Origin: Candidatus Woesearchaeota archaeon CG10_big_fil_rev_8_21_14_0_10_44_13
Lineage (GTDB): Archaea > Nanobdellota > Nanobdellia > Woesearchaeales > UBA12501
Assembly: GCA_002762985.1 (NCBI GenBank)
Contig: PCXZ01000035.1
Span: forward strand, 1 to 64,000
Direction: 5' to 3'
DNA: 64,000 bases
Position numbers and translations under genes: made by a program. The notes beneath the pieces were generated by a model. It had not been told where the DNA came from and did not search any database. It was given only the letters and a program-made list of their open reading frames with translations. Positions 34,458-43,504 of the stretch are shown here, in pieces (position 1 is the stretch's first letter; every line of letters begins with the position of its first letter).

Positions 34458-35297
34458 ATGAAGATTGCAGTCATAACTTCAACAAAAGACCCAGCAGGCA
34501 TGAACATAAGGCAGAATCTCATTGAGCAGGGATTCAAGGAGGGGAAAGAGGGGTTTGACAGCCATAAGGTCTGCATGTTGCAGGGTACAGAAGCAAGGAT
34601 TTACACGACAGATACCGATTCCATCCACTGCGAGAACATCGACAAAAAAATCGCAGAGCATGGATTTGACGCAGACCTTTTCATCTTCGCGACAAAGCAT
34701 TCCTCTGAAGCAGGAGTCAGGTCATTGTCTGTGCATGCTCCGGGCAACTGGGGGAATGCAGAGCTGGGCGGCAAAGACAGGCAGCTATGCATCGCACCAG
34801 CATCTTGTCTCAAGGCAGCTTTATTGAAGCTGGATGAGATTGGCAAATCCCTCAATGGCTTTGAGATGATCCAGGAATGCACGCATCACGGGCCTTTCAT
34901 CGAGAAACCCTGCATGTTCATAGAGATCGGAAGCTCAGCAGCAGAGTGGAGCAATAAGGAAGCAGGAAAAATAATCGCAGAGACCATAATTCATCTGATA
35001 AGAAACAAGCCAAAGCCATGCAAGACCATCTTCGGCATCGGAGGACTGCACCATACCCCTGAATTCTCAAAGATAGCAAGGAGGACAGGATATTCAGTAG
35101 GCCATGTGTGCCCGAAGTACAACCTGGAGAATCTTGACGAAGGGATGATAAGGCAGGCCTTGGAGAGGAATTCTGGGAATGAAGGGGAAATAGAAGTAGT
35201 TCTTGATTGGAAAGGATTGAAGGCAGGCAAGGAAAGGGTTGTGAAATTGCTTGACGAAGCAGGAGTTAAATTTAAGAAGACAAAGGACTTCATCTGA
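34458..35297 (+). CDS. dtd2: D-aminoacyl-tRNA deacylase, archaeal type
   Basis: 279 residues. Removes D-amino acids from mischarged tRNA. Family signatures: AVITSTKDPAGMNIRQNL at the N-terminus, LFIFATKHSSEAGVRSLSVH, ALLKLDEIG, ECTHHGPF, FIEIGSSAAEW, GIGGLHHTPEFSKIAR and GHVCPKYNLENLD. Full length compared with archaeal DTD2/GEK1. Start at 34458 (MKIAVITS) follows the family; ATG 34452 is 2 codons upstream. No SD, TATA (TTAATAAATAATA) about 25 nt earlier, so it has its own leaderless promoter. Its neighbours are L,D-transpeptidases. Confidence 0.93.
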   Translation: MKIAVITSTKDPAGMNIRQNLIEQGFKEGKEGFDSHKVCMLQGTEARIYTTDTDSIHCENIDKKIAEHGFDADLFIFATKHSSEAGVRSLSVHAPGNWGNAELGGKDRQLCIAPASCLKAALLKLDEIGKSLNGFEMIQECTHHGPFIEKPCMFIEIGSSAAEWSNKEAGKIIAETIIHLIRNKPKPCKTIFGIGGLHHTPEFSKIARRTGYSVGHVCPKYNLENLDEGMIRQALERNSGNEGEIEVVLDWKGLKAGKERVVKLLDEAGVKFKKTKDFI

Positions 35298-35544
35298 TCA
35301 TAGAGGTGGATATATCGCGATCGAAAAGGATTACAAGAAGGATATTGAAAGGCCCTTCCTTACAGGCCTGTTCGAGAACAGGATGCTGATCATCTTCCTG
35401 ATAATGGTCGCGATAACCCTTGCTATGTTCATCATAAGCATATCTACTGATACTTTTGACTATATGGGGGAGAATGGGATCAGGGGGTTATTTAATTTTG
35501 CCCTGGATTACATGCTGAAGCTCATGGGGATGAGGGGCAATTAG
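35251..35544 (+). CDS. Small single-pass membrane protein, start unclear
   Basis: At most 97 residues; one hydrophobic helix MLIIFLIMVAITLAMFIISI, then a short outside tail. The only in-frame ATG (35251) overlaps dtd2 by 47 nt and has no SD, while GAGGTG at 35303-35308 is followed by no ATG/GTG/TTG in frame, only an ATC at 35314. Either the long overlap is real or translation begins at a non-canonical codon. The stop overlaps that of the convergent PIG-L gene by 4 nt. Function unknown. Confidence 0.55.
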   Translation: MTKQELNLRRQRTSSDHRGGYIAIEKDYKKDIERPFLTGLFENRMLIIFLIMVAITLAMFIISISTDTFDYMGENGIRGLFNFALDYMLKLMGMRGN

Positions 35545-36245
35545 AAAGAATGCTTTTTCCCGGACAATATCCCTATAAGATTTTGCGGCGCCTTTATCAC
35601 ATCAAAACATTCGCAGTACTTGCCTTTTCCTGTCATGGCTCCCCTGTACATGTTCAGGCCCTCTACCGCACCCATATAATTGATGTCTTTCAGCTGTGTC
35701 CTGTGCATTTCCAATGCACCCCTCTTCATCTGCATGAAATCAGTTATGTCTTCAGTATATGTTGGGTTGCTTAGGGGCGTCCATACTTCATAGCCTAGGA
35801 CAGTGCCAGTCTCCCATGGGCGAGGTACGCATTCCTGGTGCCATGGCCCTGATGCGCGTCTTATCGCCTCAATGGCAAGCATGTTTGTGTTCTTATGGTC
35901 TCTGTGCGCGTCTTCTGCATGAGGGACATAGACAATATGCGGCTTCCTGCCCCTTATAAGATTCACCGCGCTTACAAGAGTCTGCTTACTGCTCTCGATA
36001 TAACCATCAGGTATCCTCAGGAAAACAAGGTCAGATACATCAAGAGCCTCTGCTGCGCCCCTTGCTTCCCCCTCCCTTATCCTTGCGAGATCTTTTTTTG
36101 CATAATCAAGGCGGCCTGCATCCCCTGATGTCATGTAGACTATCGTGACTTTGCTCTTACTTGCGCCATTCCTGAGCTTCGCAATCGTGCCTCCGCAGCC
36201 GATGATATCATCGTCAGGGTGCGGCGAAAAAATAAGTACCCTCAT
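35541..36245 (-). CDS. PIG-L/LmbE family deacetylase
   Basis: About 234 residues from MRVLIFSPHPDDDIIGCGGT; a Met at 36284 would add 13 residues and overlap the EndoIII gene. Zinc motifs HPDDD and HAEDAHRDHKNTN are intact. The family removes acetyl groups from N-acetylglucosaminyl lipids, mycothiol precursors or chitobiose. Last gene of a four-gene run with a glycosidase-like lipoprotein, which suggests a sugar substrate, although the gene between is for DNA repair. Confidence 0.87.
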   Translation of the reverse strand: MRVLIFSPHPDDDIIGCGGTIAKLRNGASKSKVTIVYMTSGDAGRLDYAKKDLARIREGEARGAAEALDVSDLVFLRIPDGYIESSKQTLVSAVNLIRGRKPHIVYVPHAEDAHRDHKNTNMLAIEAIRRASGPWHQECVPRPWETGTVLGYEVWTPLSNPTYTEDITDFMQMKRGALEMHRTQLKDINYMGAVEGLNMYRGAMTGKGKYCECFDVIKAPQNLIGILSGKKHSF

Positions 36246-36270
36246 GCGGATGATGAGCAGGAAATAATAT

Positions 36271-37140
36271 TTAATCTTTTCCAATCATCCTGTTCTTTTT
36301 GCAGATTTTAGTGACAATACAGTTATTACAGGCTGCCTTCTTCCTGCAGTTCCTCTTCGCCAGCTCAACAATCAATGCATGATATTCCTTAAAAATCTCG
36401 ATCTTCTTTTTTCCCTTCACATCCTTGAACGCGCCCATGAACAGCTTCTGCACTTTCTCATACTTCTCATCCTCCTTGAAGAACCCAAGCCTTGAGAATA
36501 TCCTTTTTGTGTAGGCGTCAATCACAAAGTAAGGCTGTTCAAAAGCGTAAAGGAATATTGAATCAGCGGTCTCTGGGCCTATGCCCTTCACATTGAGAAG
36601 CTCATCGCGGGAAGGGATTGTTTTGTTCTTGAAATGCTTTGAGAAATAATCTGCCACAATCTTCAATCTATCAGCTTTCTGGTTATAATATCCCGCAGGC
36701 CTTATCAGCTTGGCAATCTTCTTTACAGGGGTTTTCATTATCTTATCTATATCCAGAAGTTTCGCCTTGTTCAGGTTCCCGATGGCTTTTTCTACGTTTT
36801 TCCAGGATGTGTTCTGGGTCAATATATTAGGTTTAGTTATTTTTTGGGGTTTTCCAGATATTTTCGCTTTTAATATTTCGGCCTTCTTTATTACCTCCAG
36901 TTCTTTTTTAGTGAATGGCCTTCCCAGCTTTAACTGCTGGATAGCCCTGACGACATTAGGATACCATTGGGTGTTCTGGGTAAGGATGCAATCGGCTATG
37001 ATTTCCCACCTTTCAGCCTCATCTCTGGGCGCTTTAAGGCCATATTCGCATAATAAGGTCTTATTGCTGATGATCGGCCACCAGCCCTGGCTGCTATATT
37101 CTTTAAGCAGAGTATGATATATATTTTCTATCATTTTCAT
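36271..37140 (-). CDS. EndoIII-domain DNA glycosylase (HhH-GPD) with Fe-S cluster
   Basis: 289 residues. Helix-hairpin-helix LLNVKGIGPETADSIFLYAF near 181-200, catalytic Asp208 in VIDAYTKRIFS and a C-terminal C-x5-C-x2-C-x5-C cluster motif. The EndoIII lysine of the HhH is absent, so a monofunctional glycosylase of the MagIII/3-methyladenine type is more likely. Odd: the hallmark ILTQNT segment is present twice (52-57 and 106-111), separated by a charged insert. Its start overlaps the propeller gene's stop by 4 nt. Confidence 0.85.
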   Translation of the reverse strand: MKMIENIYHTLLKEYSSQGWWPIISNKTLLCEYGLKAPRDEAERWEIIADCILTQNTQWYPNVVRAIQQLKLGRPFTKKELEVIKKAEILKAKISGKPQKITKPNILTQNTSWKNVEKAIGNLNKAKLLDIDKIMKTPVKKIAKLIRPAGYYNQKADRLKIVADYFSKHFKNKTIPSRDELLNVKGIGPETADSIFLYAFEQPYFVIDAYTKRIFSRLGFFKEDEKYEKVQKLFMGAFKDVKGKKKIEIFKEYHALIVELAKRNCRKKAACNNCIVTKICKKNRMIGKD

Positions 37141-39131
37141 CCAAACAGGCCTTTGAACCAGCCGATTATCCTTCCAAAAATAGTTTTTTCTTCAGGCTTT
37201 GCTGTGCCTTCGGGCAGATCTTCCTTTTCAGCAATCTCTTTGACATCCGGATCATCGCAGATCTCCTCCATCTGGATCCAGTTGCATCCATTAGGATGAG
37301 CATAACATGCCTCCCTATCGCCGTCGAACCGGGCGCAAAAGCTGCCCCCCATGTCTCTTTCACCCGTGCCTGCCTCATCACCGCGCAATGCATCATCATC
37401 TTCGCATCCTGTCGGCGGACAGCAGTCCTGGGGGCAGTTGTCGTGGCTTTCCAGTGGGTTTTCGCAGAGATTATTGCCGCAGGAAGAATTGACATTCAGT
37501 TCACCAGGCCCTGAATCTATGATGCCCAGATTCTTGCCAAGATATCTCATCAAAGGCTCTGGCTGGATGATCTCCCTGCAAGTGATCTCATCTGGCGGGA
37601 CGCTGTTACCTTCGAAGAAATATTCCCTCGGCCCTGTCCCTGCAACAATATAATCTCCGTTGAAATCAATCTTGGTCACCCACGTGTTCGCCTCATATTC
37701 CCACAAAGGTTTGTTATTATCTCTGGAAAATAAATAAATCTTCTTTGTAGTCCCGCCTGCCGCCAATAAGCTGCCGTCCTGGTTCAATTTTATATCGCCG
37801 AATTGGGAGAAAAAGGCAGTTGCAGTATATTCCCATTTGGGGTCATTGCTGTTTTTTGAAAAGAGATAGATGTGTCCGGCAGACGTGCCTGCAGCGATGT
37901 AATTGCTATCTCCGGAGATGGAAACAGCCCTGGCCGTACCATCTTCTGATGAGGAGAAACTCCATAATTTTTTTCCTTTATTATCAAATAAAAAGACAAT
38001 CTCTTTTCCCTGTATGTGGTCGGCAGAATACACTATCAGGCTGCCATCATCAGATATGGCCGATTTATGCACCGGAGAATCATAAGTCAGCTGCTCGCTT
38101 CTAAAGATTAAATTTCCAGTCCCAGAAAATAAATAAGCTCTTCGGTCCGGGCAGCCGGTAGAAACCGCAACATATTTGCCGTCAGGAGTGACATCAGGTT
38201 GATAAAAATTCCCGGTCTGCTCATATCCGGGATGAGACGCTTTATATTCGCCTAAGTTATTTCCATCTTTATCAAATAAGAAAATTTTATCCCCTTTTTT
38301 GCCTGCATTAGCAACGCCGACCGCAATGACATCAGCATCGTCTGACATATCTACGCCGATACTGCCGGATTCGATTTCTACAGTCCATAATGGCTTATTG
38401 CTTCCGCTTTCAAAAAAATAAAGCTTGCCTTGCATAGTCGCTGCTATATGGCTGCCACCCTGCGAGATCGCAATGCCTTCCATATTCCCAGACATAGCGG
38501 ATGACGGCTCACAATTGACGCAAAAGTTCCATAATGGTTTATTGTTATCCTTGGAGAATAAGTAGATATGGAAGCCGGTTACAGCCGCAATATGGCCGCC
38601 ATCTTTAGATATGGCTACTCCCTCTATCCCTTCTTTTCCTGTCTGGAATTCCCAGATCTTTTTCCCTTCCCTATCAAGCAGGATGATCTCATTATTGTCT
38701 AATCTCTCTGAGAACAGGACGGGCCCGTTATCCGGGCTGTCGATGATGCTTGCCCTGGCTTTTCCCGCTCCATTGCTCGCTTCATAATAGTAAAAATTGC
38801 CTTTCCCGGAAGTGGGCACATAATTATATATGTAAGTCGCGCCGCTTTTCGGATTCCCTTCAAGAAAAGCCATATCATGCCAGCCGCCGTTATGCCAGAT
38901 CCTGACATATGCAGGCTCTCTGCCTTTATTATCCACATACTGCGCATAATAAGTGAAGTTTGTGCAGGGAACACCTGTTTGGGGGTAGACCCCTCCTCCC
39001 AAAATGGGCGCGTCTTTCATCTCTTCTGCGCTAAGTTTTGGCACGATGCCAACTGCAGATTTCTCTTCAGCGAAAGCGAAGCTGGACAGGCAGATCATTA
39101 TTAATGCCCATCTTAAGATCATCTTTTTCAT
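37137..39131 (-). CDS. Secreted WD40/PQQ-like beta-propeller protein
   Basis: 664 residues. Signal peptide MKKMILRWALIMICLSSFAF. About 140-540 hold repeated blades of one pattern (KIWEFQTGKEGIEGVAISKD, PLWNFCVNCEPSSAMSGNME, KKLWSFSSSEDGTARAVSIS, PKWEYTATAFFSQFGDIKLN), with I.LFSKDNNKPLW between them, a PQQ/WD-like propeller. The C-terminus (about 560-640) has Cys-rich CGNNLCENPLESHDNCPQDC, like other secreted archaeal tails. Overlaps the glycosidase gene by 4 nt (ATGA). Probably binds a ligand outside the cell. Confidence 0.85.
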   Translation of the reverse strand: MKKMILRWALIMICLSSFAFAEEKSAVGIVPKLSAEEMKDAPILGGGVYPQTGVPCTNFTYYAQYVDNKGREPAYVRIWHNGGWHDMAFLEGNPKSGATYIYNYVPTSGKGNFYYYEASNGAGKARASIIDSPDNGPVLFSERLDNNEIILLDREGKKIWEFQTGKEGIEGVAISKDGGHIAAVTGFHIYLFSKDNNKPLWNFCVNCEPSSAMSGNMEGIAISQGGSHIAATMQGKLYFFESGSNKPLWTVEIESGSIGVDMSDDADVIAVGVANAGKKGDKIFLFDKDGNNLGEYKASHPGYEQTGNFYQPDVTPDGKYVAVSTGCPDRRAYLFSGTGNLIFRSEQLTYDSPVHKSAISDDGSLIVYSADHIQGKEIVFLFDNKGKKLWSFSSSEDGTARAVSISGDSNYIAAGTSAGHIYLFSKNSNDPKWEYTATAFFSQFGDIKLNQDGSLLAAGGTTKKIYLFSRDNNKPLWEYEANTWVTKIDFNGDYIVAGTGPREYFFEGNSVPPDEITCREIIQPEPLMRYLGKNLGIIDSGPGELNVNSSCGNNLCENPLESHDNCPQDCCPPTGCEDDDALRGDEAGTGERDMGGSFCARFDGDREACYAHPNGCNWIQMEEICDDPDVKEIAEKEDLPEGTAKPEEKTIFGRIIGWFKGLFG

Positions 39132-40357
39132 CCGATCCCTCCAAAAAACTTTTTTATTGCCAGCCTGGTAGATTCCCCATTAGGCTCAAGGGAAAAAGTG
39201 CCAAAATCATTCCAGGTATAGCCGGCTCCTTTTGGCTCGACTGCCAGATAAGCATCAAAAGAGACCTGCGCATATCTCACCTGGTTCTGCTTGATGAAAT
39301 CATCGGGAACAGCAAAAAAGTCTTGCTGCCAGTATTCTGCATTCATCCACGGCTTCCCTGCTTTTTCAGCAAGGGCAGCATAAAATCTGTAGTCATCAAA
39401 TTCTCTGGTATAATCTTCATAGGACATCCCTCCTGCTATCGGCGGTCCGACATCCACTCCCGCGATATCGACATTCCTGAAAGAAGCTGCTATGACTTCC
39501 GCCGATCTTTTTTTGGGCTGGGTGACCTTGTTGATGACTTTTCCAGTGAATTTTTCTTTGACTGCTGCATTGGCTGAGGGCATCAATTCAACGATGTACT
39601 TGTCAATCTGTTCTGCTGAACCCCACTGAGTCTGCTCTTGCAGGAACAAATCCGGCTCATTGTTTGCAGTGACATATTCAACTTTGTACTCTTCCATCAA
39701 TTCCCCTGTTTCGCGGCAGTATTGCAGATATGATGTCTTGAATTTGGAGTAAGCAGGCAGCTTGATATCGCTTCCCGGAGGAGCGTTGACAAGCTCAAAC
39801 GCAACCCAGACAGCCAGGCCTTTTTTCTTGGCTTTCACTATATCATTCAGCAGCACTGCCTTTGAAGCCTCATCCATGACGCATTTTTCTCCAGTACAGT
39901 CATTAATGGTCAATAATTGGATAGTATTGAAACCGGTCTCCTTAATATCATCTAAAGTATCGTCCGAAATGACCTTGAATTCTCCTTGTCCATAGATTGC
40001 CGGGCCTTGATTGATAACCTTGATGACAGAAGGATAATTCCTGGTCAAAGAAAGTATCTCATCGGCTTCTGGCATGACAAGGTTATTCCTGCTGCCAGGA
40101 GGCCCGCCTTCCTGCCCCTTTTTGCAGCAATCCGGATGCTTTTCACAGAATTCGTTGCATTTCTGCCTTGATTCAGATGTTGTTCCGGGGCATTCCCCTT
40201 GCTGAGGTTGCCATTCTCCCGGAGCGATAGGGCAGGGCATCCCTTCAGATGGCCTTCCTTGCCCGGATCCTTCTTTTTCTTCAGGTGAAGTTTCTGCCTG
40301 TCCAGCGCAGCCGATAATGAGAATTGATAACATTAGAAGGATGATTATTTTTTTCAT
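39128..40357 (-). CDS. Glycoside-hydrolase-like TIM-barrel lipoprotein
   Basis: 409 residues. Leader MKKIIILLMLSILIIGCAGQ with a clean lipobox IIGC; Cys-rich linker to about residue 90. A TIM-barrel follows: GFNTIQLLTINDC, GLAVWVAFELVN, YVTANNEPDLF (acid/base Glu in N-E-P) and GKPWMNAEYWQQDFF (possible nucleophile Glu). N-E-P then E in the last barrel strands is the clan GH-A layout. First gene of the four-gene overlapping run. Substrate cannot be named. Confidence 0.78.
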   Translation of the reverse strand: MKKIIILLMLSILIIGCAGQAETSPEEKEGSGQGRPSEGMPCPIAPGEWQPQQGECPGTTSESRQKCNEFCEKHPDCCKKGQEGGPPGSRNNLVMPEADEILSLTRNYPSVIKVINQGPAIYGQGEFKVISDDTLDDIKETGFNTIQLLTINDCTGEKCVMDEASKAVLLNDIVKAKKKGLAVWVAFELVNAPPGSDIKLPAYSKFKTSYLQYCRETGELMEEYKVEYVTANNEPDLFLQEQTQWGSAEQIDKYIVELMPSANAAVKEKFTGKVINKVTQPKKRSAEVIAASFRNVDIAGVDVGPPIAGGMSYEDYTREFDDYRFYAALAEKAGKPWMNAEYWQQDFFAVPDDFIKQNQVRYAQVSFDAYLAVEPKGAGYTWNDFGTFSLEPNGESTRLAIKKFFGGIG

Positions 40358-40631
40358 GCATACACCTTTTTTATATAGAAATGATAAAACGACTATTTAA
40401 ATGCTTCTCAAAATGTCGGATAATCCATTGGCTTGTGGATTACAGGTATTTTTGATATTCCCTCTGACGTGATAGGGGGGTTACGAATGAAATGAATAAC
40501 TTCCGGTCAGATGAATCTTCATAAATATCACATCAGATTTCATCACCATTCGATTGCTAAACGAGAGATAAGCCCGAAAAAATTTATAAATCCGCTGCCC
40601 ATTTCATAATTAAATTTTCTTGAGGGATGTG

Positions 40632-42713
40632 ATGGAGAGACAAAAAGCCGGCAGCGAAAGAAAGAACAGGATTCTCGTCATCGATAATGGGACGCAGTAC
40701 GGGCAGCTCTATGCAAAACGGTTCAGGGATCTTGGGATGGACGTCGAGAGCATTGATGCAGGGGTCTATTGCGATGAAGACGGGAACCTTGTAAGGCCGA
40801 AAGTTACGCTTGATGATGTTGCCGGGTTTGCGTGCGTCGTCATCGCAGGCGGAAGGAGCAGCGTCACAGACGCCCCGGACAGGAGAGTCGATATCGACCC
40901 GAGGATCTACAGCGATTATGAAGGGCCTCTTCTTGGCACATGTTTCGGGCATCAGGACATGGCTGACAGGCTGGGCGGGAAGGTCGTCAATGGACTGAAG
41001 CAGTGCGGGCCGGTCTACACCACTGTCAATCTGAAAAACCCTTTCTTTGAAGGATTAGGCAATCCCAGGCAAAGGGTCAACTCAACGCATAATGACGGTG
41101 TGATGCTGCTTCCTCCCGGTTTCAATATTATCGCGCACAGCTACAGCGTGCTTGATGACACGCTGCACATAGATGCGATGTTCAGGGATGCAGACAACGG
41201 AAAGAGAAATTACCGCATAGGGACTCAATTCCATCCTGAGACATTCCTCTCTGAGAACGGTTCAGCGATGCTGCTTAATTTCATCAGGCTCTCCGGTCTT
41301 GAGCCGAAAGAGATAAAGGGGGGCGTGAAGACAACACCGAATATCGACGGGATAGTCAATGAGCAATACCCTAGGATAAAAGACACAATAAAGGATCTGC
41401 CTGTGTTCCTTCCTCTGAGCGGAGGAGTGGATTCAACAGTCTCGACAGAGATGCTTCTCAGGGCAGGGATAGCCAGAGAAAAGATCCACGCATTCCATAT
41501 TGACACAGGCTTCAACAGGTACGGAGAAAGCGAAGAGGTCGTCAGGGAGTATCATGCGATGGGATGGAATTTTGTCGGACTGCTTGACAAGAAGGAATTC
41601 TTTGCGAACTTCTCCCTGTCTGAAGATGAGCTGAAGGAGTACAGGCCTGATCTGGCAGGGAAAGGTTTAGGGGATGTAAAGCTCAAAGACGCAGTATACT
41701 CAGAGCACAAAAGGGTGCTGTTCCAGGTGGCATACGACTTTGTCATAACTGGATACCAGAGAGAGCTGGGCCTTGATGAGACCAACTCTGTGCTTGTGCA
41801 GGGCACAAACCATGCAGACAAGGTCGAGAGCGGCAAAGGGGGCAAGAAGCGCAGCGGCAGTGCGCGAATCAAAACACACCACAATGTTGGCAAGTTCAGC
41901 GATAGATACAAGGAAGCCGGCCATCTTCTTGAGCCTATGGACAGGTTCTTCAAGTCAGACATCTACGAGCTTGCAAGGAGGTATGAGCTGCCCGTATTTT
42001 TCTCGACAAGAAAGCCTTTCCCGGGGCCAGGCGAGCTGATAAGGATCGGCAGCCACAACATGGTCGATACAGGGATGTACACCCGGCAGCAGATCAACAG
42101 ACTGGAGACCACTGCCAACGAATATTCCAGGCCAAGAGGCATATCAACATATGTGACTCCCCTGGAAGCCGTCGGGACATGCGGCGACGAAAGGGCAGAA
42201 GGAGCGATGGCTTTGCTCCAATTTGAAGGATCACATGAAGAGAGAGTGACGGAAGGGATAATGCAGCTGATGGATGCTGCAGGGCAGATACCCCACTACA
42301 CCACTTTTGGAAGTAGGGACTGCATAACAAGGCTTATGACCCCGCTGTTCGCATTCGACACAGGAAAAAAACCATCATTCAGCAGGATGAAGAATGAGGG
42401 GAAGTATGTTGAGATGCTGCAGCTATTTGACAAGGAAGTCAACAATCTTGTAGATAGGTTGGGGATAAAGATGACGCAGACCGTCAATTATATCATGACA
42501 GACAGCCTAGGGGAGGAAGGCAAGTATACTTTTGTCTTCAGGCCATGGATCGCTCCGGACCTGATGAGCGGAATGCCTTTGATACCCTCTGATAAAGAGG
42601 TCAGAGAACAGCTTTTTGGCGGGCTGAAGGCGCTGAAAGAGAAATATGATTTCATAGGCAATATATGCATAGATCTCACATACAAGCCTATAGGCGGGAC
42701 AGAGATAAATTAG
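40632..42713 (+). CDS. guaA: GMP synthase, glutamine-hydrolysing, fused and long
   Basis: About 693 residues: makes GMP from XMP, glutamine and ATP. Class I glutamine amidotransferase first (GPLLGTCFGHQDMADRLGG with catalytic Cys near 104, and GTQFHPETFLSE), then the ATP pyrophosphatase (VFLPLSGGVDSTVSTEMLLR; SGGVDS P-loop) and RKPFPGPGELIRI, QGTNHADKVESG and RIKTHHNVG. Most archaea have two separate subunits, and bacterial fused enzymes have about 525 residues, so length and fusion are unusual; human GMPS is also about 693. ATG 40632 lies after GAGG; a TTG at 40620 is less likely. TATA at 40580-40589. Confidence 0.92.
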   Translation: MERQKAGSERKNRILVIDNGTQYGQLYAKRFRDLGMDVESIDAGVYCDEDGNLVRPKVTLDDVAGFACVVIAGGRSSVTDAPDRRVDIDPRIYSDYEGPLLGTCFGHQDMADRLGGKVVNGLKQCGPVYTTVNLKNPFFEGLGNPRQRVNSTHNDGVMLLPPGFNIIAHSYSVLDDTLHIDAMFRDADNGKRNYRIGTQFHPETFLSENGSAMLLNFIRLSGLEPKEIKGGVKTTPNIDGIVNEQYPRIKDTIKDLPVFLPLSGGVDSTVSTEMLLRAGIAREKIHAFHIDTGFNRYGESEEVVREYHAMGWNFVGLLDKKEFFANFSLSEDELKEYRPDLAGKGLGDVKLKDAVYSEHKRVLFQVAYDFVITGYQRELGLDETNSVLVQGTNHADKVESGKGGKKRSGSARIKTHHNVGKFSDRYKEAGHLLEPMDRFFKSDIYELARRYELPVFFSTRKPFPGPGELIRIGSHNMVDTGMYTRQQINRLETTANEYSRPRGISTYVTPLEAVGTCGDERAEGAMALLQFEGSHEERVTEGIMQLMDAAGQIPHYTTFGSRDCITRLMTPLFAFDTGKKPSFSRMKNEGKYVEMLQLFDKEVNNLVDRLGIKMTQTVNYIMTDSLGEEGKYTFVFRPWIAPDLMSGMPLIPSDKEVREQLFGGLKALKEKYDFIGNICIDLTYKPIGGTEIN

Positions 42714-42744
42714 CATTGTATCAGAATCATACCAGGAATGTCTA

Positions 42745-43392
42745 TTATCCATCATTCTCAGAAAAAAGATTCAGCTGCACATTCCCTTTACCAGCTTCTT
42801 TCGGCTTTGCATCCTTTTTCTGCGCAGCCTCTCTTGTTTTTCTTCCATCTTTCGCATGGGGATCTTCTCCTTTCCTGAAATAAGCATCAACAGCATCTTG
42901 CGTCCTCTTGTGGTGTTCATCTATAGGCGTTTTTTCCCTTAATAGGCCCGTCTTGTCATCAAAGACCATCTCTTTTTCAGATACGACTGCATAGACTGCA
43001 TCAGGTTTCCTGATTGTCTCAATCCCTTTGGGCACATACTCAAATCTTTTTCCAGGGACAACTGCTGACCCATGATCGACAGCATATCCGAAGACATAAT
43101 CATTCCCTGAGCGCTGGACATCTTCCTGCGGCCCCATCTTTCTCACGTGCAACTGCACGAATACGACCCCTTCAAGATCACCGCTAAAGTGATACATCAT
43201 GCCTGCATCAATAGTATTGTCAGAAATCTCCCTTGTCTCTCTTATCGCTGAACCCTTATCATCCCATTTCACCTGTTTTCCGTCCTTGAGGATCCTTATG
43301 AGGTCTGTTTCAGCAGGAAGCGAAGCCCTCGTCCTAAGAGCGTACCCTATATCTTTTTCAGCGTATCTTTCCAGGATATCGATTACCTTCAT
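42745..43392 (-). CDS. Hypothetical protein with basic tail
   Basis: 215 residues. N-terminal domain (MKVIDILERYAEKDIGYALR; RILKDGKQVKWDDKGSAIRE) and a His-containing middle (GMMYHFSGDLEGVVFVQLHV), then a low-complexity Lys/Ala linker and a terminal NVQLNLFSENDG. No family recognised. The C-terminal hydrophobic motif after a flexible linker looks like a partner-binding tail. Promoter CCGAAAGATTTATAAAG on this strand is a strong BRE/TATA. Confidence 0.65.
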   Translation of the reverse strand: MKVIDILERYAEKDIGYALRTRASLPAETDLIRILKDGKQVKWDDKGSAIRETREISDNTIDAGMMYHFSGDLEGVVFVQLHVRKMGPQEDVQRSGNDYVFGYAVDHGSAVVPGKRFEYVPKGIETIRKPDAVYAVVSEKEMVFDDKTGLLREKTPIDEHHKRTQDAVDAYFRKGEDPHAKDGRKTREAAQKKDAKPKEAGKGNVQLNLFSENDG

Positions 43393-43504
43393 TTTAACAA
43401 TTAAAGTATTACTCCTTTATAAATCTTTCGGTTTTGTAGTCACTATATAGGGGTAACTATGTAAAGATTTAAATATAAGTATGCGCTATATGAACGGGCA
43501 TAAG

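Noticed and set aside
42745-42800. C-terminal QLNLF as a sliding-clamp-binding motif
   Set aside because: It matches the bacterial beta-clamp motif, but archaea use PCNA, whose motif (Q-x2-L-x2-FF) is not met. Probably chance.
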